A stretch of DNA of 60,812 nt from PVC group bacterium. Lineage in GTDB: Bacteria; Verrucomicrobiota; Kiritimatiellia; CAIKKV01; CAITUY01. The position numbers and the translations under genes are program-made. Numbering within the stretch: the stretch's first letter is position 1; each line of letters begins with the position of its first letter. Below the pieces are notes generated by a model. It was not told where the DNA came from and made no database searches. It worked only from the letters and a program-made list of their open reading frames with translations. This document shows, in pieces, positions 1 through 8,708 of the stretch. Location: contig CAMDCX010000007.1 of the NCBI GenBank assembly GCA_945890715.1, forward strand, positions 1 to 60,812. Reading direction: 5' to 3'.

Positions 1-212
1 CCGAGCTTCTGCCCATTCTGCAGCGGGATGCTGGTGATGTCGCCTCCTTCCCGATAGGAAGACGGTTGCGGCTGAAAAATCAGACGATCCGCGAACAGCC
101 AGGCCAGCCCAGCCACGGCGATATAAATTTCAATAAAGGAGATCATCATCCTTCGCCAGGAAATTTCCCCAATTAGCCATCGGCGCCAGCCGCCTGCCCC
201 GCTCTCATTCAT
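1..212 (-). CDS. alpha/beta hydrolase, N-terminal part (runs off the window)
   Basis: Reading the minus strand from an ATG at 210-212 gives an open frame to the window edge. A short basic N-terminus (GGWRRWLIGE) is followed by a hydrophobic segment (roughly residues 24-42) and then FQPQPSSYREGGD. Membrane-anchored serine hydrolases of the Bem46/ABHD13 type start this way, with a single N-terminal anchor followed by an F-x-P-x-P-x-x-Y element before the hydrolase core. The catalytic residues lie outside the window, so the assignment rests on about 70 residues. It diverges from the LacI-like gene at 329. Confidence 0.5.
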   Translation of the reverse strand, partial: MNESGAGGWRRWLIGEISWRRMMISFIEIYIAVAGLAWLFADRLIFQPQPSSYREGGDITSIPLQNGQKL

Positions 213-310
213 GGGAGATTTATGATCCCTCGCCAAGTCTGACGCAAGGAAAGAGTTTCGAATCACTTTTTAGGCACAAGAATTGATTCCTTGCCTTATC
301 AATAATCATA

Positions 311-328
311 TGCTAAAACGTTTTAGCA
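311..328. promoter_or_regulatory. Perfect 18-bp palindrome, LacI-family-type operator
   Basis: TGCTAAAACGTTTTAGCA is a perfect palindrome with a central CG, the form bound by LacI/GalR-family dimers. It ends one base before the ATG at 329 of a gene with a LacI-type DNA-binding domain, so negative autoregulation is the obvious reading. No Shine-Dalgarno sequence precedes that ATG. TTGCCT at 291-296 and TAAAAC at 314-319 are 17 bp apart and could be a weak promoter whose transcript starts near the ATG, which would give a leaderless mRNA. The promoter is speculative; the palindrome is directly visible. Confidence 0.7.
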
Positions 329-1843
329 ATGCAGGAATCCATTACCAATCAACGCGCTGTGACGATTCAGGACATTGCCGTTTCGGCGGGTGTGTCACCG
401 ACGACGGTGTCGATGGTGCTCAACGGGAAGGCCGCGCAATACCGGATCTGTACGGCGACCCGGCAGCGGGTGGAGGCGGTGATTGCCCAGTCGGGATACC
501 AACCGAACCGGGTCGCGCGGAACATGCGGCTGGGACGCGGAACCCTCGTTGGCCTGATTCTGGCGGAGGGGACACCGGATGTTGGCGAACTGATGGCCGG
601 GCTGGAGCCGGTGCTGGCGGCCGCAGGGTACAGCCTGGTGGTTGTGAGTGGTGGAACGGATCCCGTCACGACGGGGGAAAGAATCCGGCGATTGAATCAT
701 GATGGTCTGGCCGGACTGATCTATGGCCCCGGATTTTCTGTGGGGGCGTCGCCACTTCTGGCCGGACTGGGTCCGACGATGATACTGGGCCTGCCCGTCG
801 GCGGTTTGCCGGGGGTGTACCAAGAGGACGAGGCGGGCGGCCAGCCGTCACTGGTAGGGACGAGACGATCCGAGCGGCAACGTGGACAGGCCGCCGGTGA
901 ACTGTTGCTGGCGCTGTTGGCTGGATCGCCACCCGGTAATCGGATTATTCCTTTGGATCATAGCGCCGGCCAGGCCGTTCCCGGCCCGGCCATACCGGTG
1001 ATAGCGCCGCCAGCGGTAGTTGCGCCTCTTCAGCCGGTCACGCCGCCACCGGTGGTGCCGCCGGTCACTGTTCCGGTCGCCGCGCCTCTTCCGAATCCGG
1101 CTGCGCCGGTCATCGCCACAGTGCCATCTCCGGAAACTCAACCCGCCCCGATCATCATAGAATCCTCTGTAGTAACCGGCGTCTCGCCGGTACCGGCGGT
1201 TGAAGAGGCCATCGACGCAACTTCGATCAGCGAAGCACCAGTCTCGGCGGCACAGGCCCCGGCGATAGAAGACCCGCAACCCCCGGCGGCCATCGAGTCC
1301 GACATTCCCGCCGAGCCGATTGTCGTGGCACAACCGGAGGCGGAGGAGCCTCCGCCGGTTATGGTCGAGCCCATTCCCGAGCCGGAGCCACCAGTGGTAG
1401 TTGCTGAATCGATTCCGGTTGTAGAAACACCCTCTCAGCCAACGCCAGAGGCGCAAGGGTTACCCTCTGAACCCGCCCCGATCATTATCGAGTCGCCTGT
1501 AGTAACCGGCGTCTCGCCGGTACCGGCGGAAGAAGAGGCCATCGACTCGTTTTCGATCAGAACCGTACCAGCGGCACCGGAGCCGCCGGTTATCGTCACC
1601 GAACCGGCGCCACAGCCGGAACCCGTGCCGGTTGTCGAAACACCAGCTCAGCCCCCGCCAGAACCGGAAGGATTACCACTTGAGCCCATTCCACCTGAAG
1701 TGATTGTACCTTCCCCTGCATCAGTTGAAGAAGTTCCTGTGACTGTTCTTGAGCCTGCGGTTGCCCTGGAACCGGAAACCCAGCAGAACCCGCCATCAAC
1801 GGAGGATCAGGCAGAAGTTGTGTCGAATCCAATAACGCCTTAG
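329..1843 (+). CDS. LacI-type HTH protein with shortened sensor domain and long Pro/Val/Glu-rich tail
   Basis: Residues about 11-65 form a clear LacI-family DNA-binding domain: VTIQDIAVSAGVSPTTVSMVL, then a hinge helix region (YQPNRVARNMRLG). A partial periplasmic-binding-like domain follows (residues about 70-180) and ends with the typical LacI C-terminal helix (GQAAGELLLALLAG). It is far shorter than the usual sensor of about 270 residues, so ligand binding may be lost. Residues about 215-504 are a low-complexity Pro/Val/Glu/Ala tail containing an internally duplicated unit. The frame stays open through the junction, so this is one continuous ORF. A palindromic operator abuts the start codon. 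The target genes and the role of the tail are unknown. The tail could be a disordered linker, or the ORF could be a decayed regulator fused to an unrelated repeat sequence. Confidence 0.7.
   Translation: MQESITNQRAVTIQDIAVSAGVSPTTVSMVLNGKAAQYRICTATRQRVEAVIAQSGYQPNRVARNMRLGRGTLVGLILAEGTPDVGELMAGLEPVLAAAGYSLVVVSGGTDPVTTGERIRRLNHDGLAGLIYGPGFSVGASPLLAGLGPTMILGLPVGGLPGVYQEDEAGGQPSLVGTRRSERQRGQAAGELLLALLAGSPPGNRIIPLDHSAGQAVPGPAIPVIAPPAVVAPLQPVTPPPVVPPVTVPVAAPLPNPAAPVIATVPSPETQPAPIIIESSVVTGVSPVPAVEEAIDATSISEAPVSAAQAPAIEDPQPPAAIESDIPAEPIVVAQPEAEEPPPVMVEPIPEPEPPVVVAESIPVVETPSQPTPEAQGLPSEPAPIIIESPVVTGVSPVPAEEEAIDSFSIRTVPAAPEPPVIVTEPAPQPEPVPVVETPAQPPPEPEGLPLEPIPPEVIVPSPASVEEVPVTVLEPAVALEPETQQNPPSTEDQAEVVSNPITP
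1141..1546 (+). repeat. Duplicated 76-bp coding repeat in the Pro-rich tail
   Basis: Positions 1141-1216 recur at 1471-1546, exactly 330 bp (110 codons) later, with only a few substitutions. Both copies encode a PAPIIIES..VVTGVSPVPA..EEAID segment. The following parts also match loosely (PVVETPSQP versus PVVETPAQP), so the tail appears to have grown by duplication of a unit of roughly 110 residues. Confidence 0.85.
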
Positions 1844-1931
1844 ACCGAAATTCCTGTAGGTACGGATATTTTTGAATGGGAGTGATTTTTCCTCTTGTTT
1901 CCATCCCCACTCTCATGCTACAAGCCAAATC

Positions 1932-2339
1932 ATGTCTAGACGCAATGAGTCAAGTTCAGGCGCGGAGGAGCTCGGAGGGTGGCTGAGAGAGCTCCGCCAG
2001 GCCAGGGGGTTGCCGCTGCGGTCCGTTGCTGCTGCGGCGGAAATAGATTCAACTCTTCTGAGCAAGATCGAATTGGGGCAGCGACTGCCGACTGAAGACC
2101 AGTCTCGGGCGCTGGCTTCGTTCTTTGGTGTCGCCGCCGACGATCTCGAGGCGAAAAGGATCACCGCCCGGTTCTGGCAGGAGAATAATAGCAATCCCGC
2201 CGCCGCCAAGGCCGCCATGATGATTCGCGAATCGGCGCCAGCTTACTTGGCAGCCCCGGAAAGAGCCAAACCGGCGCGTGCCTCCACACGTTCCATTCAA
2301 TATCCAACAGCAGTCCACTCACGAGGTTCCCATGACTAA
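1932..2339 (+). CDS. XRE-family helix-turn-helix regulator of the R-M locus
   Basis: This 135-residue protein has an XRE/Cro-type HTH at residues about 12-70 (LGGWLRELRQARGLPLRSVA, then IDSTLLSKIELGQRLP). The C-terminal half is basic and looks disordered. The ATG at 1932 is preferred because homology begins just after it; the frame also opens at 1872. Its stop overlaps the methyltransferase start by 8 bp, so translation is probably coupled. Small HTH proteins in this position often act as controller (C) proteins that delay restriction until the DNA is methylated. That role is inferred from position only, and no clear C-box was found upstream. Confidence 0.75.
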   Translation: MSRRNESSSGAEELGGWLRELRQARGLPLRSVAAAAEIDSTLLSKIELGQRLPTEDQSRALASFFGVAADDLEAKRITARFWQENNSNPAAAKAAMMIRESAPAYLAAPERAKPARASTRSIQYPTAVHSRGSHD

Positions 2340-5145
2340 GGAAAAACGGTTTCTCGATGCGCTCCGCGATTTGTTCATTGGCGCCAAGGTTGATGGCCAG
2401 TCAGGCTATATCAACCTTATGCGGATCAAGGCTGCCTATTTCGAGAAGATTGTCGAACCCGCCCTGATGGCGGATGTGGACAAGGCGATCGGCGCCTTCC
2501 CGGACTTCCGGGAGGAACTGTTCGATAAACTCCACGCCTTTTTCAGCCGCTATTTCAGCCGCTCTGGCTCGATCTGTTTCGCCTACACGCCCCAGCATAT
2601 GAGTGTGTACGAGAAGGTCTATTCCGACGAGCAGGACACCATCCTGTTCTGGAAGACCCATATGCTCTATTACGTGAAGACGGACCGCATTTTCCGCGAC
2701 TTGAAGGTCACCGTTGAGGATCAGATTTTCTTTTTTGACTGCACCGCGCTGGAACACAAGAAGGCGAACGAGAAGCGCGAACTGGTCTTTGCTTTTCAGG
2801 GGCTGGAGAAGGACGGCGCCATCCGTCTCGGTGTCATCCATTCGGAACGCGGACGCCAGACCAAGGATGACGAGATCCTGAAGATCCTGAAGAAGTCGGG
2901 GCACCCCGTCAAGGAATCGGTCCTCGAAAAAGCCATGTCGGTCTTCGCCCGGCAGAGCGAGGTTGACTATTTCATCAATAAGGACGCCCGCGGTTTTCTG
3001 CGAGAGCAGTTCGACCTCTGGATGTACCAGTACCTGTTCAAGGATGGTACGTCCTGGACGCAGCCCCGTATCCGGCAACTCCAGTCGCTCAAGGATATTG
3101 CCCTCAAACTGATAGACTTTATTGCCCAGTTCGAGGATGAGCTGGTTCGGATCTGGAACAAGCCGAAATTTGTCCGGGGTTCCCATTACATCATCACCCT
3201 CGACCGTATCGCCGCGCGGGAGGGCGGGCTGGATCTGTTGGCCGACCTGATCAAGCACAAGGGCATGGCCGCCCAGGTGGTGGAATGGCAGGAGCTTTCC
3301 ATCGTGACCGCCGGCTTCAAGGCAAGCGTTATTCTGGAAGGCAAGGGGAAGGATCGCAAACTGGCGGACGCCTGGCGCTCCTTGCCACTCGATACCGTTC
3401 ATTTCAAGTCGCTTGAACTGCGTCTACTGGGACTGTTCGATGACCTGGATGCCGCGATCGATGGGCGGCTGATCAAGAGCGATAACTATCAGGCGCTCAA
3501 TACTTTCAGGGATAAGTTCCGCAGTCGGGTCAAATGTATTTACATTGATCCACCTTATAATACTGGGCAGGACGATTTTCCATACCACGATGCCTTTAGA
3601 CACTCGTCTTGGCTTTCGATGATTCAGGATCGAGTGGAATTGGCCCGTGGTTACCTTGAGCCGAAAGGTGTTCTCTTTGCCAGTATTGATGCGGTTGAAC
3701 GTGGCAACCTGGAGCGGACTCTTGACAATTCTTTTGGTTCGGAGAATCGCGTTGAAGAGCTCATCTGGGTTCAAAACGCCACAAAAAATCGTTCGCCTAC
3801 ATATTCAACTAATCACGAATACGTTGAGGTTTATGCACGGGACCTTTTGAAAGCTAAAAATGATGAGCGGATGTTTCGGGAAGTAAAACCGGGATACGCG
3901 GAAATCAAGGAACTTATTGACCGGATCAACCCTGACTACCCTTCAATATGTGAAATAGAAATTCAGCTTCGACATCTCTATGATCAGCATCGTGAGGATT
4001 TTGCTGCTGAACTTAGGGAACAAAACCTTGAGTACGATAAAACTCTAGACCAATGGAAAGGCCTTTACAACTACTCACATGCTGAATACCGCGCCGAAAC
4101 CGGTGCATTTGTTGCTGAGGCCCAAGCACGTAAAGAAAAAGCGCAAATATGGATCTGGCGCGAGGATAATCCCTCAATGCCTCAGGTGAAGGAGGATTCG
4201 CAGAAGGCGTGTTTTAGAGATTCGAAGGATCTCGCTTTCCGTTTCTTCAAACCAAAACATCCTATTACGGGAAAGCCCTGTCCTCATCCCAAGACAGGAT
4301 GGCGATGGCCCTTCGCCCCACAACAGGGGCAAGCAAATTCATTCAGCTCGCTTGATCGAGATCACCGTATTGCATGGGGGAAAGATGAAACCACAATACC
4401 ACAAACAAAAAGATTTGTTCATGAGGTAGAAACGAATGTCGCGAAATCGGTTGTGTTCGACTATACAGATGGCGAGAAAGAGCTGACTAATGTGTTTGGT
4501 CGGAGTCGTGCTTTCGCTAACCCAAAACCCACAACGTTAATCTCTCGCTTCATTCAGCAAACAACGGATGAGGGGGAATGGGTGATGGATTTTTTTCCGG
4601 GTTCTGGCACAACCGGGCACGCCGTTTTAAATGCATTAGAAGCTGATACGCGCCGCCGCCGTTTTCTCATGATTGAAGTCGCTGATCACTTCGATACGAC
4701 CTTGTTGCCAAGGGTTAAGAAAGTATTCGCCGCTATCAAATGGAAGAATGGTGCGCCAGTCGAACTGGGTGGACCAGGCCTGTTCTGCAAGGTCTGCCGT
4801 CTTGAGCAATATGAGGAAGCTGTAGCGAATGCCGCGTACGCTGGCCACGACGACGATCTTTTCCGGAACACGAAGACTGATCCCTATAGCCAGTACGTCT
4901 TCTTCCAGGACTCAAAGATGGCGCGGGCGATCGAACTGGACTACAAGAAAGACTCGGTTGAGGTGCATCTGGACCGGCTTTATCCCGACATCGATTTGGC
5001 CGAGACGCTTTCCTGTGTGACAGGGAAATGGATTAAGCGAATCACCGCTGATGAGGTCGAGTTTGCCGATGGAACGCGCCAGAGCCTCATTAAGCCGGAT
5101 TGGCGTCTGTTGAAACCACTTATTTTCTGGGGCCCCGTGGTGTGA
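2332..5145 (+). CDS. Type III-like DNA adenine methyltransferase (Mod subunit)
   Basis: The ATG at 2332 follows a GAGG ribosome-binding site and gives 937 residues. The catalytic motif IDPPYNTG lies at about residue 405 and the SAM-binding motif FFPGSGTTG at about 754. This is the beta-class order of motif IV before motif I, with the target-recognition region between them, as in type III Mod proteins. The roughly 370 residues before the catalytic motif are much longer than in classical Mod (EcoP15I, about 640 residues in total), so there is an extra N-terminal domain that I do not recognise. The sequence from about 3540 to 4700 is visibly more AT-rich than its flanks, consistent with an exchanged recognition module. 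The restriction subunit starts 7 bp downstream. Confidence 0.88.
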   Translation: MTKEKRFLDALRDLFIGAKVDGQSGYINLMRIKAAYFEKIVEPALMADVDKAIGAFPDFREELFDKLHAFFSRYFSRSGSICFAYTPQHMSVYEKVYSDEQDTILFWKTHMLYYVKTDRIFRDLKVTVEDQIFFFDCTALEHKKANEKRELVFAFQGLEKDGAIRLGVIHSERGRQTKDDEILKILKKSGHPVKESVLEKAMSVFARQSEVDYFINKDARGFLREQFDLWMYQYLFKDGTSWTQPRIRQLQSLKDIALKLIDFIAQFEDELVRIWNKPKFVRGSHYIITLDRIAAREGGLDLLADLIKHKGMAAQVVEWQELSIVTAGFKASVILEGKGKDRKLADAWRSLPLDTVHFKSLELRLLGLFDDLDAAIDGRLIKSDNYQALNTFRDKFRSRVKCIYIDPPYNTGQDDFPYHDAFRHSSWLSMIQDRVELARGYLEPKGVLFASIDAVERGNLERTLDNSFGSENRVEELIWVQNATKNRSPTYSTNHEYVEVYARDLLKAKNDERMFREVKPGYAEIKELIDRINPDYPSICEIEIQLRHLYDQHREDFAAELREQNLEYDKTLDQWKGLYNYSHAEYRAETGAFVAEAQARKEKAQIWIWREDNPSMPQVKEDSQKACFRDSKDLAFRFFKPKHPITGKPCPHPKTGWRWPFAPQQGQANSFSSLDRDHRIAWGKDETTIPQTKRFVHEVETNVAKSVVFDYTDGEKELTNVFGRSRAFANPKPTTLISRFIQQTTDEGEWVMDFFPGSGTTGHAVLNALEADTRRRRFLMIEVADHFDTTLLPRVKKVFAAIKWKNGAPVELGGPGLFCKVCRLEQYEEAVANAAYAGHDDDLFRNTKTDPYSQYVFFQDSKMARAIELDYKKDSVEVHLDRLYPDIDLAETLSCVTGKWIKRITADEVEFADGTRQSLIKPDWRLLKPLIFWGPVV

Positions 5146-5152
5146 GGAACCT

Positions 5153-8100
5153 ATGTCCTTGAAATCCCTGGAATATCTGGCTGAAAAGGTGCCGTTCGAG
5201 GCGTTGCCCGCGAACTGGAGCACGTTCGCCCTGGATCGTTTCTCGTCTGATAAGAGCCTGTGGGACTACCAGCAGCAGGCGCTGAAGCATGCCTTGGCCG
5301 TCCTCTTCAAATTCTATGAGGAATTTGAGGATTACATCCCCGGTGAGGATGAGACTGCCGATATCGTTCGCCGGAGGAAGTTGGCCGATTGGTATGAAGA
5401 CGGAATGTCGCTTTCCGCGAAGGAGCGGGCCTCCCTCAACCTCTCGCTTGGGCGGGCCAAGCGCCCGCTTCTCGAGTTGATAGGGGAGTTCTTCTCCCTG
5501 GATGACGATAATCCTCGGCTCGATTTCGAGCGCCTTTGCAATCGCATGGGATTCTGGATGGCGACGGGCAGCGGCAAGACTCTCGTCCTGGTCAAACTCC
5601 TTGAAATCCTGCATCTGCTTATGCGGCGACAGGAAATCCCGGCGTGCGATGTCCTGATGCTGACCCACCGGGAAGACCTGATCGTCCAATTCCAGAAGGC
5701 GATTACGGAATATAACCACGCGCCGGACGCGCCTATACACATCGAACTACGCGAACTCCGGGATTACCCCGAAGCCAAGCGGGAGGCGCCGGGCGGTTTA
5801 TTGGGCCGCGACTCGACCCTCCGGGTTTTCTATTACCGTTCTGACAACATGAGCGACGAACATAAGGAGCGCATTGTTGATTTCCGCAACTATGACAATG
5901 GCGGGCGCTGGTATGTTCTGCTCGACGAGGCTCATAAGGGTGTCGCCGAGGATGCGAAGCGAAAACATATTCTCAACATCCTGAGCCGGGCCGGGTTCCT
6001 CTTCAACTTCTCGGCGACTTTCACCGATACGCTCGACCTGACGACAACGGTACATAATTTCAACCTGGCCGAGTTCATTTCAAGCGGGTATGGCAAGCAT
6101 ATCGCGATTCTAAAGCAGGAACTTTCAGCCTTCAAGCGGCGCGGGGGCGGCGACTATACGGATGACGAGAAACGAAAGGTCGTGCTCAAGAGCATGATGT
6201 TGGTGGCCTGCACGGCGAAAAAGGTGCGTGAACTCCGGGCGGAGTCGGGTATACCCGGTTTGTACCATCATCCATTGCTACTTGCCCTGGTAAATTCGGT
6301 TAACACGGAAGACGCCGACCTAAAGTTATATTTCCAGCAGTTGATTGCCATTGGCCGGGGACAAGTATCCGATCCCATGTGGAATACGGCGCGGGAAGAA
6401 CTGTGGGAGGAATTGGCGGGCGAACCGGAATTCCTCTACGAAGACCGGCGAAAACTCCATTTCGCGGAAGACGACATCAAGGGCCTCCGGCCTGCGGATA
6501 TCTGGCGCGATGTCTATAATAGCGAATCGGGCAAGGCCGGGGAGATTGAAGTGCTGGTGCGGCCGGGGAATATCCGGGAGATCGCCTTCAAACTCAAAAC
6601 ATCGGCCCGTCCCTTCGCCTTGATCAAGATCGGGGACATTACGACCTGGCTCAAGGAGAGCCTGACCGGTTTCGACACCATCGAGACGCTGGATGACGAA
6701 AGTTTCTTCGCACAACTGAACCAGCCGGATTCGTCCATCAATATTCTCATGGGATCTCGTAGTTTCTATGAGGGCTGGGATTCAAACCGACCGAATGTGA
6801 TCAACTTCGTCAATATTGGGACCGGTGACGATGCCCGGAAATTCATCATACAGTCCGTGGGGCGCGGGGTGCGCGTCCAGTCCTGGGGCGGGGCGCGCAA
6901 GCGGCTGGAGGAACTCCATGACGCCTTTGATGACAAGGCGTTGTTCCGCCGTCTGCGGGGGAAAGCCGAAGCGCCTGAAACGCTCTATGTTCTCGGAACC
7001 AACCGGGAAGCGCTGAACGTGGTTCTTGAAGAACTCAAGAAAGAGAAGCCCTTGAAGCAGGACTTCCTGCACTTGGAATTGAATCCAGATGCCGGGAAAA
7101 GGTTGCTTCTGGTGCCTGAATATCGGGATCAGGGCAAGCCGCTGATGGAAGAGCGGGCGCCTTCGAAATTCGAGATGACCACGGAAGACTACGATCTGGT
7201 GGCAAAGTATGATGCCGCCGTGAAGGATGACCGGGTATTGCTATTGGCGCACGGTGGGGCACCCAGCCTCGTACAGCATTTTCGGGATTCGATAAAGGAT
7301 TCGGATCGGTATTTCGCCAAGCAGAGTGCCCGCAGTTACCGGAACATGGAAGTCATGGTGGGGCGGGTAATGGATTATTTCGGCCTCCGGATGCGTGAAG
7401 TGGAACGGATGCGAGAGTTGGAGGATGACGACATCGTCCACTTTAGGCAGATGTCGGTCGACAAGGTTCATGCGGAGGAAATCCAGAACCGGGTGAATCG
7501 TGTCATTTTCTCGCAAAAACCGGAGGCCAAAGCGCGTGTTGCGGAGTTGAGTCAAAAAGTTGTGCAGATGGAGCTCGGGTTGCCTGAGGCGGCTCGGGCT
7601 ATGGAGGACGAGGGGCTGACCGGACGTGAAACTTACAATCAGGACCTGACCTTGGAGTATTTGGCAAATCACTATTACCTGCCGACGGTCTATTCCAATG
7701 GGAAGCGGCTCGACTACGTGCGGCACATCATTGACACCGAAAGTGAAGTCAGATTTCTGGGGGTGCTCCGCGACTACGTCAAGAAACCGGACTGTATTCT
7801 TAAGAAACTAGACTGGTGGATGTTCAGCAAGTTGGATCAATACCTCGATGATCCTTTCATTCCGTATTACGATCCCAAGCAGAACCGGGAGGCCCGTTTT
7901 ATTCCCGATTTCATCTTTTGGGGACAGTCAGGAACGAACTACGTCATTCTCTTTGTGGATCCCAAGGGTATGGAACAGATTGACTGGGAGCGAAAGGTTG
8001 ACGGTTACTGCAGGCAGTTCGAGGACGGCAAGGGGAGTCCACGGTTTTTCTGCTACGACAAACTCACGGTTTCCGTCCGGATGTCGCTGTTTACGCGTGA

Positions 8101-8233
8101 CCGCAATAAGTCTCCTGAGGGGAGCTACAAGCGTTTTTGGAACGATAACGCCCGGGATCTTTTTACCGGAATGGTGGACTTTGGCTCACGCAAGCCGATC
8201 CTTACCACTGGTGTTCTGCCCGGAACAATCTGA
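5153..8233 (+). CDS. Type III-like restriction endonuclease, helicase-nuclease (Res subunit)
   Basis: This 1026-residue protein carries superfamily 2 helicase motifs: Walker A ATGSGKT (about 137), DEAH-type box LLDEAHKG (about 258), motif III SATFTDT, and the arginine-finger region SVGRGVRVQ (about 566). Near the C-terminus, PDFIFWG (D about 919) followed by FVDPKG (about 936-938) forms the PD-(D/E)xK nuclease site typical of type III Res. It requires the upstream Mod for site recognition and cuts after ATP-driven translocation. The start has a GAGG ribosome-binding site within the end of mod. Its 3' end overlaps the convergent folK gene by 32 bp. All catalytic motifs are intact, so it is probably active. 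Confidence 0.9.
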   Translation: MSLKSLEYLAEKVPFEALPANWSTFALDRFSSDKSLWDYQQQALKHALAVLFKFYEEFEDYIPGEDETADIVRRRKLADWYEDGMSLSAKERASLNLSLGRAKRPLLELIGEFFSLDDDNPRLDFERLCNRMGFWMATGSGKTLVLVKLLEILHLLMRRQEIPACDVLMLTHREDLIVQFQKAITEYNHAPDAPIHIELRELRDYPEAKREAPGGLLGRDSTLRVFYYRSDNMSDEHKERIVDFRNYDNGGRWYVLLDEAHKGVAEDAKRKHILNILSRAGFLFNFSATFTDTLDLTTTVHNFNLAEFISSGYGKHIAILKQELSAFKRRGGGDYTDDEKRKVVLKSMMLVACTAKKVRELRAESGIPGLYHHPLLLALVNSVNTEDADLKLYFQQLIAIGRGQVSDPMWNTAREELWEELAGEPEFLYEDRRKLHFAEDDIKGLRPADIWRDVYNSESGKAGEIEVLVRPGNIREIAFKLKTSARPFALIKIGDITTWLKESLTGFDTIETLDDESFFAQLNQPDSSINILMGSRSFYEGWDSNRPNVINFVNIGTGDDARKFIIQSVGRGVRVQSWGGARKRLEELHDAFDDKALFRRLRGKAEAPETLYVLGTNREALNVVLEELKKEKPLKQDFLHLELNPDAGKRLLLVPEYRDQGKPLMEERAPSKFEMTTEDYDLVAKYDAAVKDDRVLLLAHGGAPSLVQHFRDSIKDSDRYFAKQSARSYRNMEVMVGRVMDYFGLRMREVERMRELEDDDIVHFRQMSVDKVHAEEIQNRVNRVIFSQKPEAKARVAELSQKVVQMELGLPEAARAMEDEGLTGRETYNQDLTLEYLANHYYLPTVYSNGKRLDYVRHIIDTESEVRFLGVLRDYVKKPDCILKKLDWWMFSKLDQYLDDPFIPYYDPKQNREARFIPDFIFWGQSGTNYVILFVDPKGMEQIDWERKVDGYCRQFEDGKGSPRFFCYDKLTVSVRMSLFTRDRNKSPEGSYKRFWNDNARDLFTGMVDFGSRKPILTTGVLPGTI

Positions 8234-8708
8234 CGTTCGCGGGGGGCAGGCTCTTGAGGACTTCCGAAACCGGGCGGGGTTCGCCGGGAAGACGGAGAAA
8301 AGGGCGAACATCCGAAAGAGGCTGGAGCACGAACCGGCGGTGTGCCCACTTGGGATGGGGAAGATCCAGAATGCCGTCGGCCTGACTGATGTTTCCCGCA
8401 TACAGGATATCAATATCGATAGGGCGCGGCGCATTGCGGTCCTCGGTGCGCACACGGCCCATGTCCGCCTCGATTTTGTGGATGGCGTCCGATAACGCGG
8501 CAAGCTCCATCGTGCTTTCGATGATGATGACCGTGTTGAGGTATTCAAGCGGCTTGTATTCCGGTTTTACATCCACCGGCTCGGTTTCATAGAGGGGTGC
8601 CTTGGCCAGAATATGGGTTCCGGGCAGCTCGGCAATCCGGTGAACCGCCTCGCGCAGATTGTCGAGGCGATGATCCAGATTCGAGCCTAATCCCAGTCCG
8701 ATTTCCAT
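8202..8708 (-). CDS. folK: 2-amino-4-hydroxy-6-hydroxymethyldihydropteridine pyrophosphokinase
   Basis: HPPK transfers pyrophosphate from ATP to 6-hydroxymethyl-dihydropterin in folate synthesis. The N-terminal GLGSNLDHR, the APLYETEPVD segment, NTVIIIES, the signature RNAPRPIDIDILYAG (metal-binding Asp pair) and LPHPKWAHRRFVLQPL are all characteristic. The length of 168 residues is normal. The start codon shares one base with the dapB stop, so the two are co-transcribed. The C-terminal 10 codons are antisense to the end of the restriction gene. Confidence 0.95.
   Translation of the reverse strand: MEIGLGLGSNLDHRLDNLREAVHRIAELPGTHILAKAPLYETEPVDVKPEYKPLEYLNTVIIIESTMELAALSDAIHKIEADMGRVRTEDRNAPRPIDIDILYAGNISQADGILDLPHPKWAHRRFVLQPLSDVRPFLRLPGEPRPVSEVLKSLPPANVRLFRAEHQW

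Noticed and set aside
283-702. Overlapping plus-strand ORF over the LacI-type gene
   Set aside because: It is out of frame with a clear HTH domain, and its Gly/Arg-rich composition is typical of a frame shadow.
848-1456. Long minus-strand ORF rich in Arg, Trp and Tyr opposite the Pro-rich tail
   Set aside because: It is an antisense shadow of a GC-rich, proline-coding repeat and has no start context or family resemblance.
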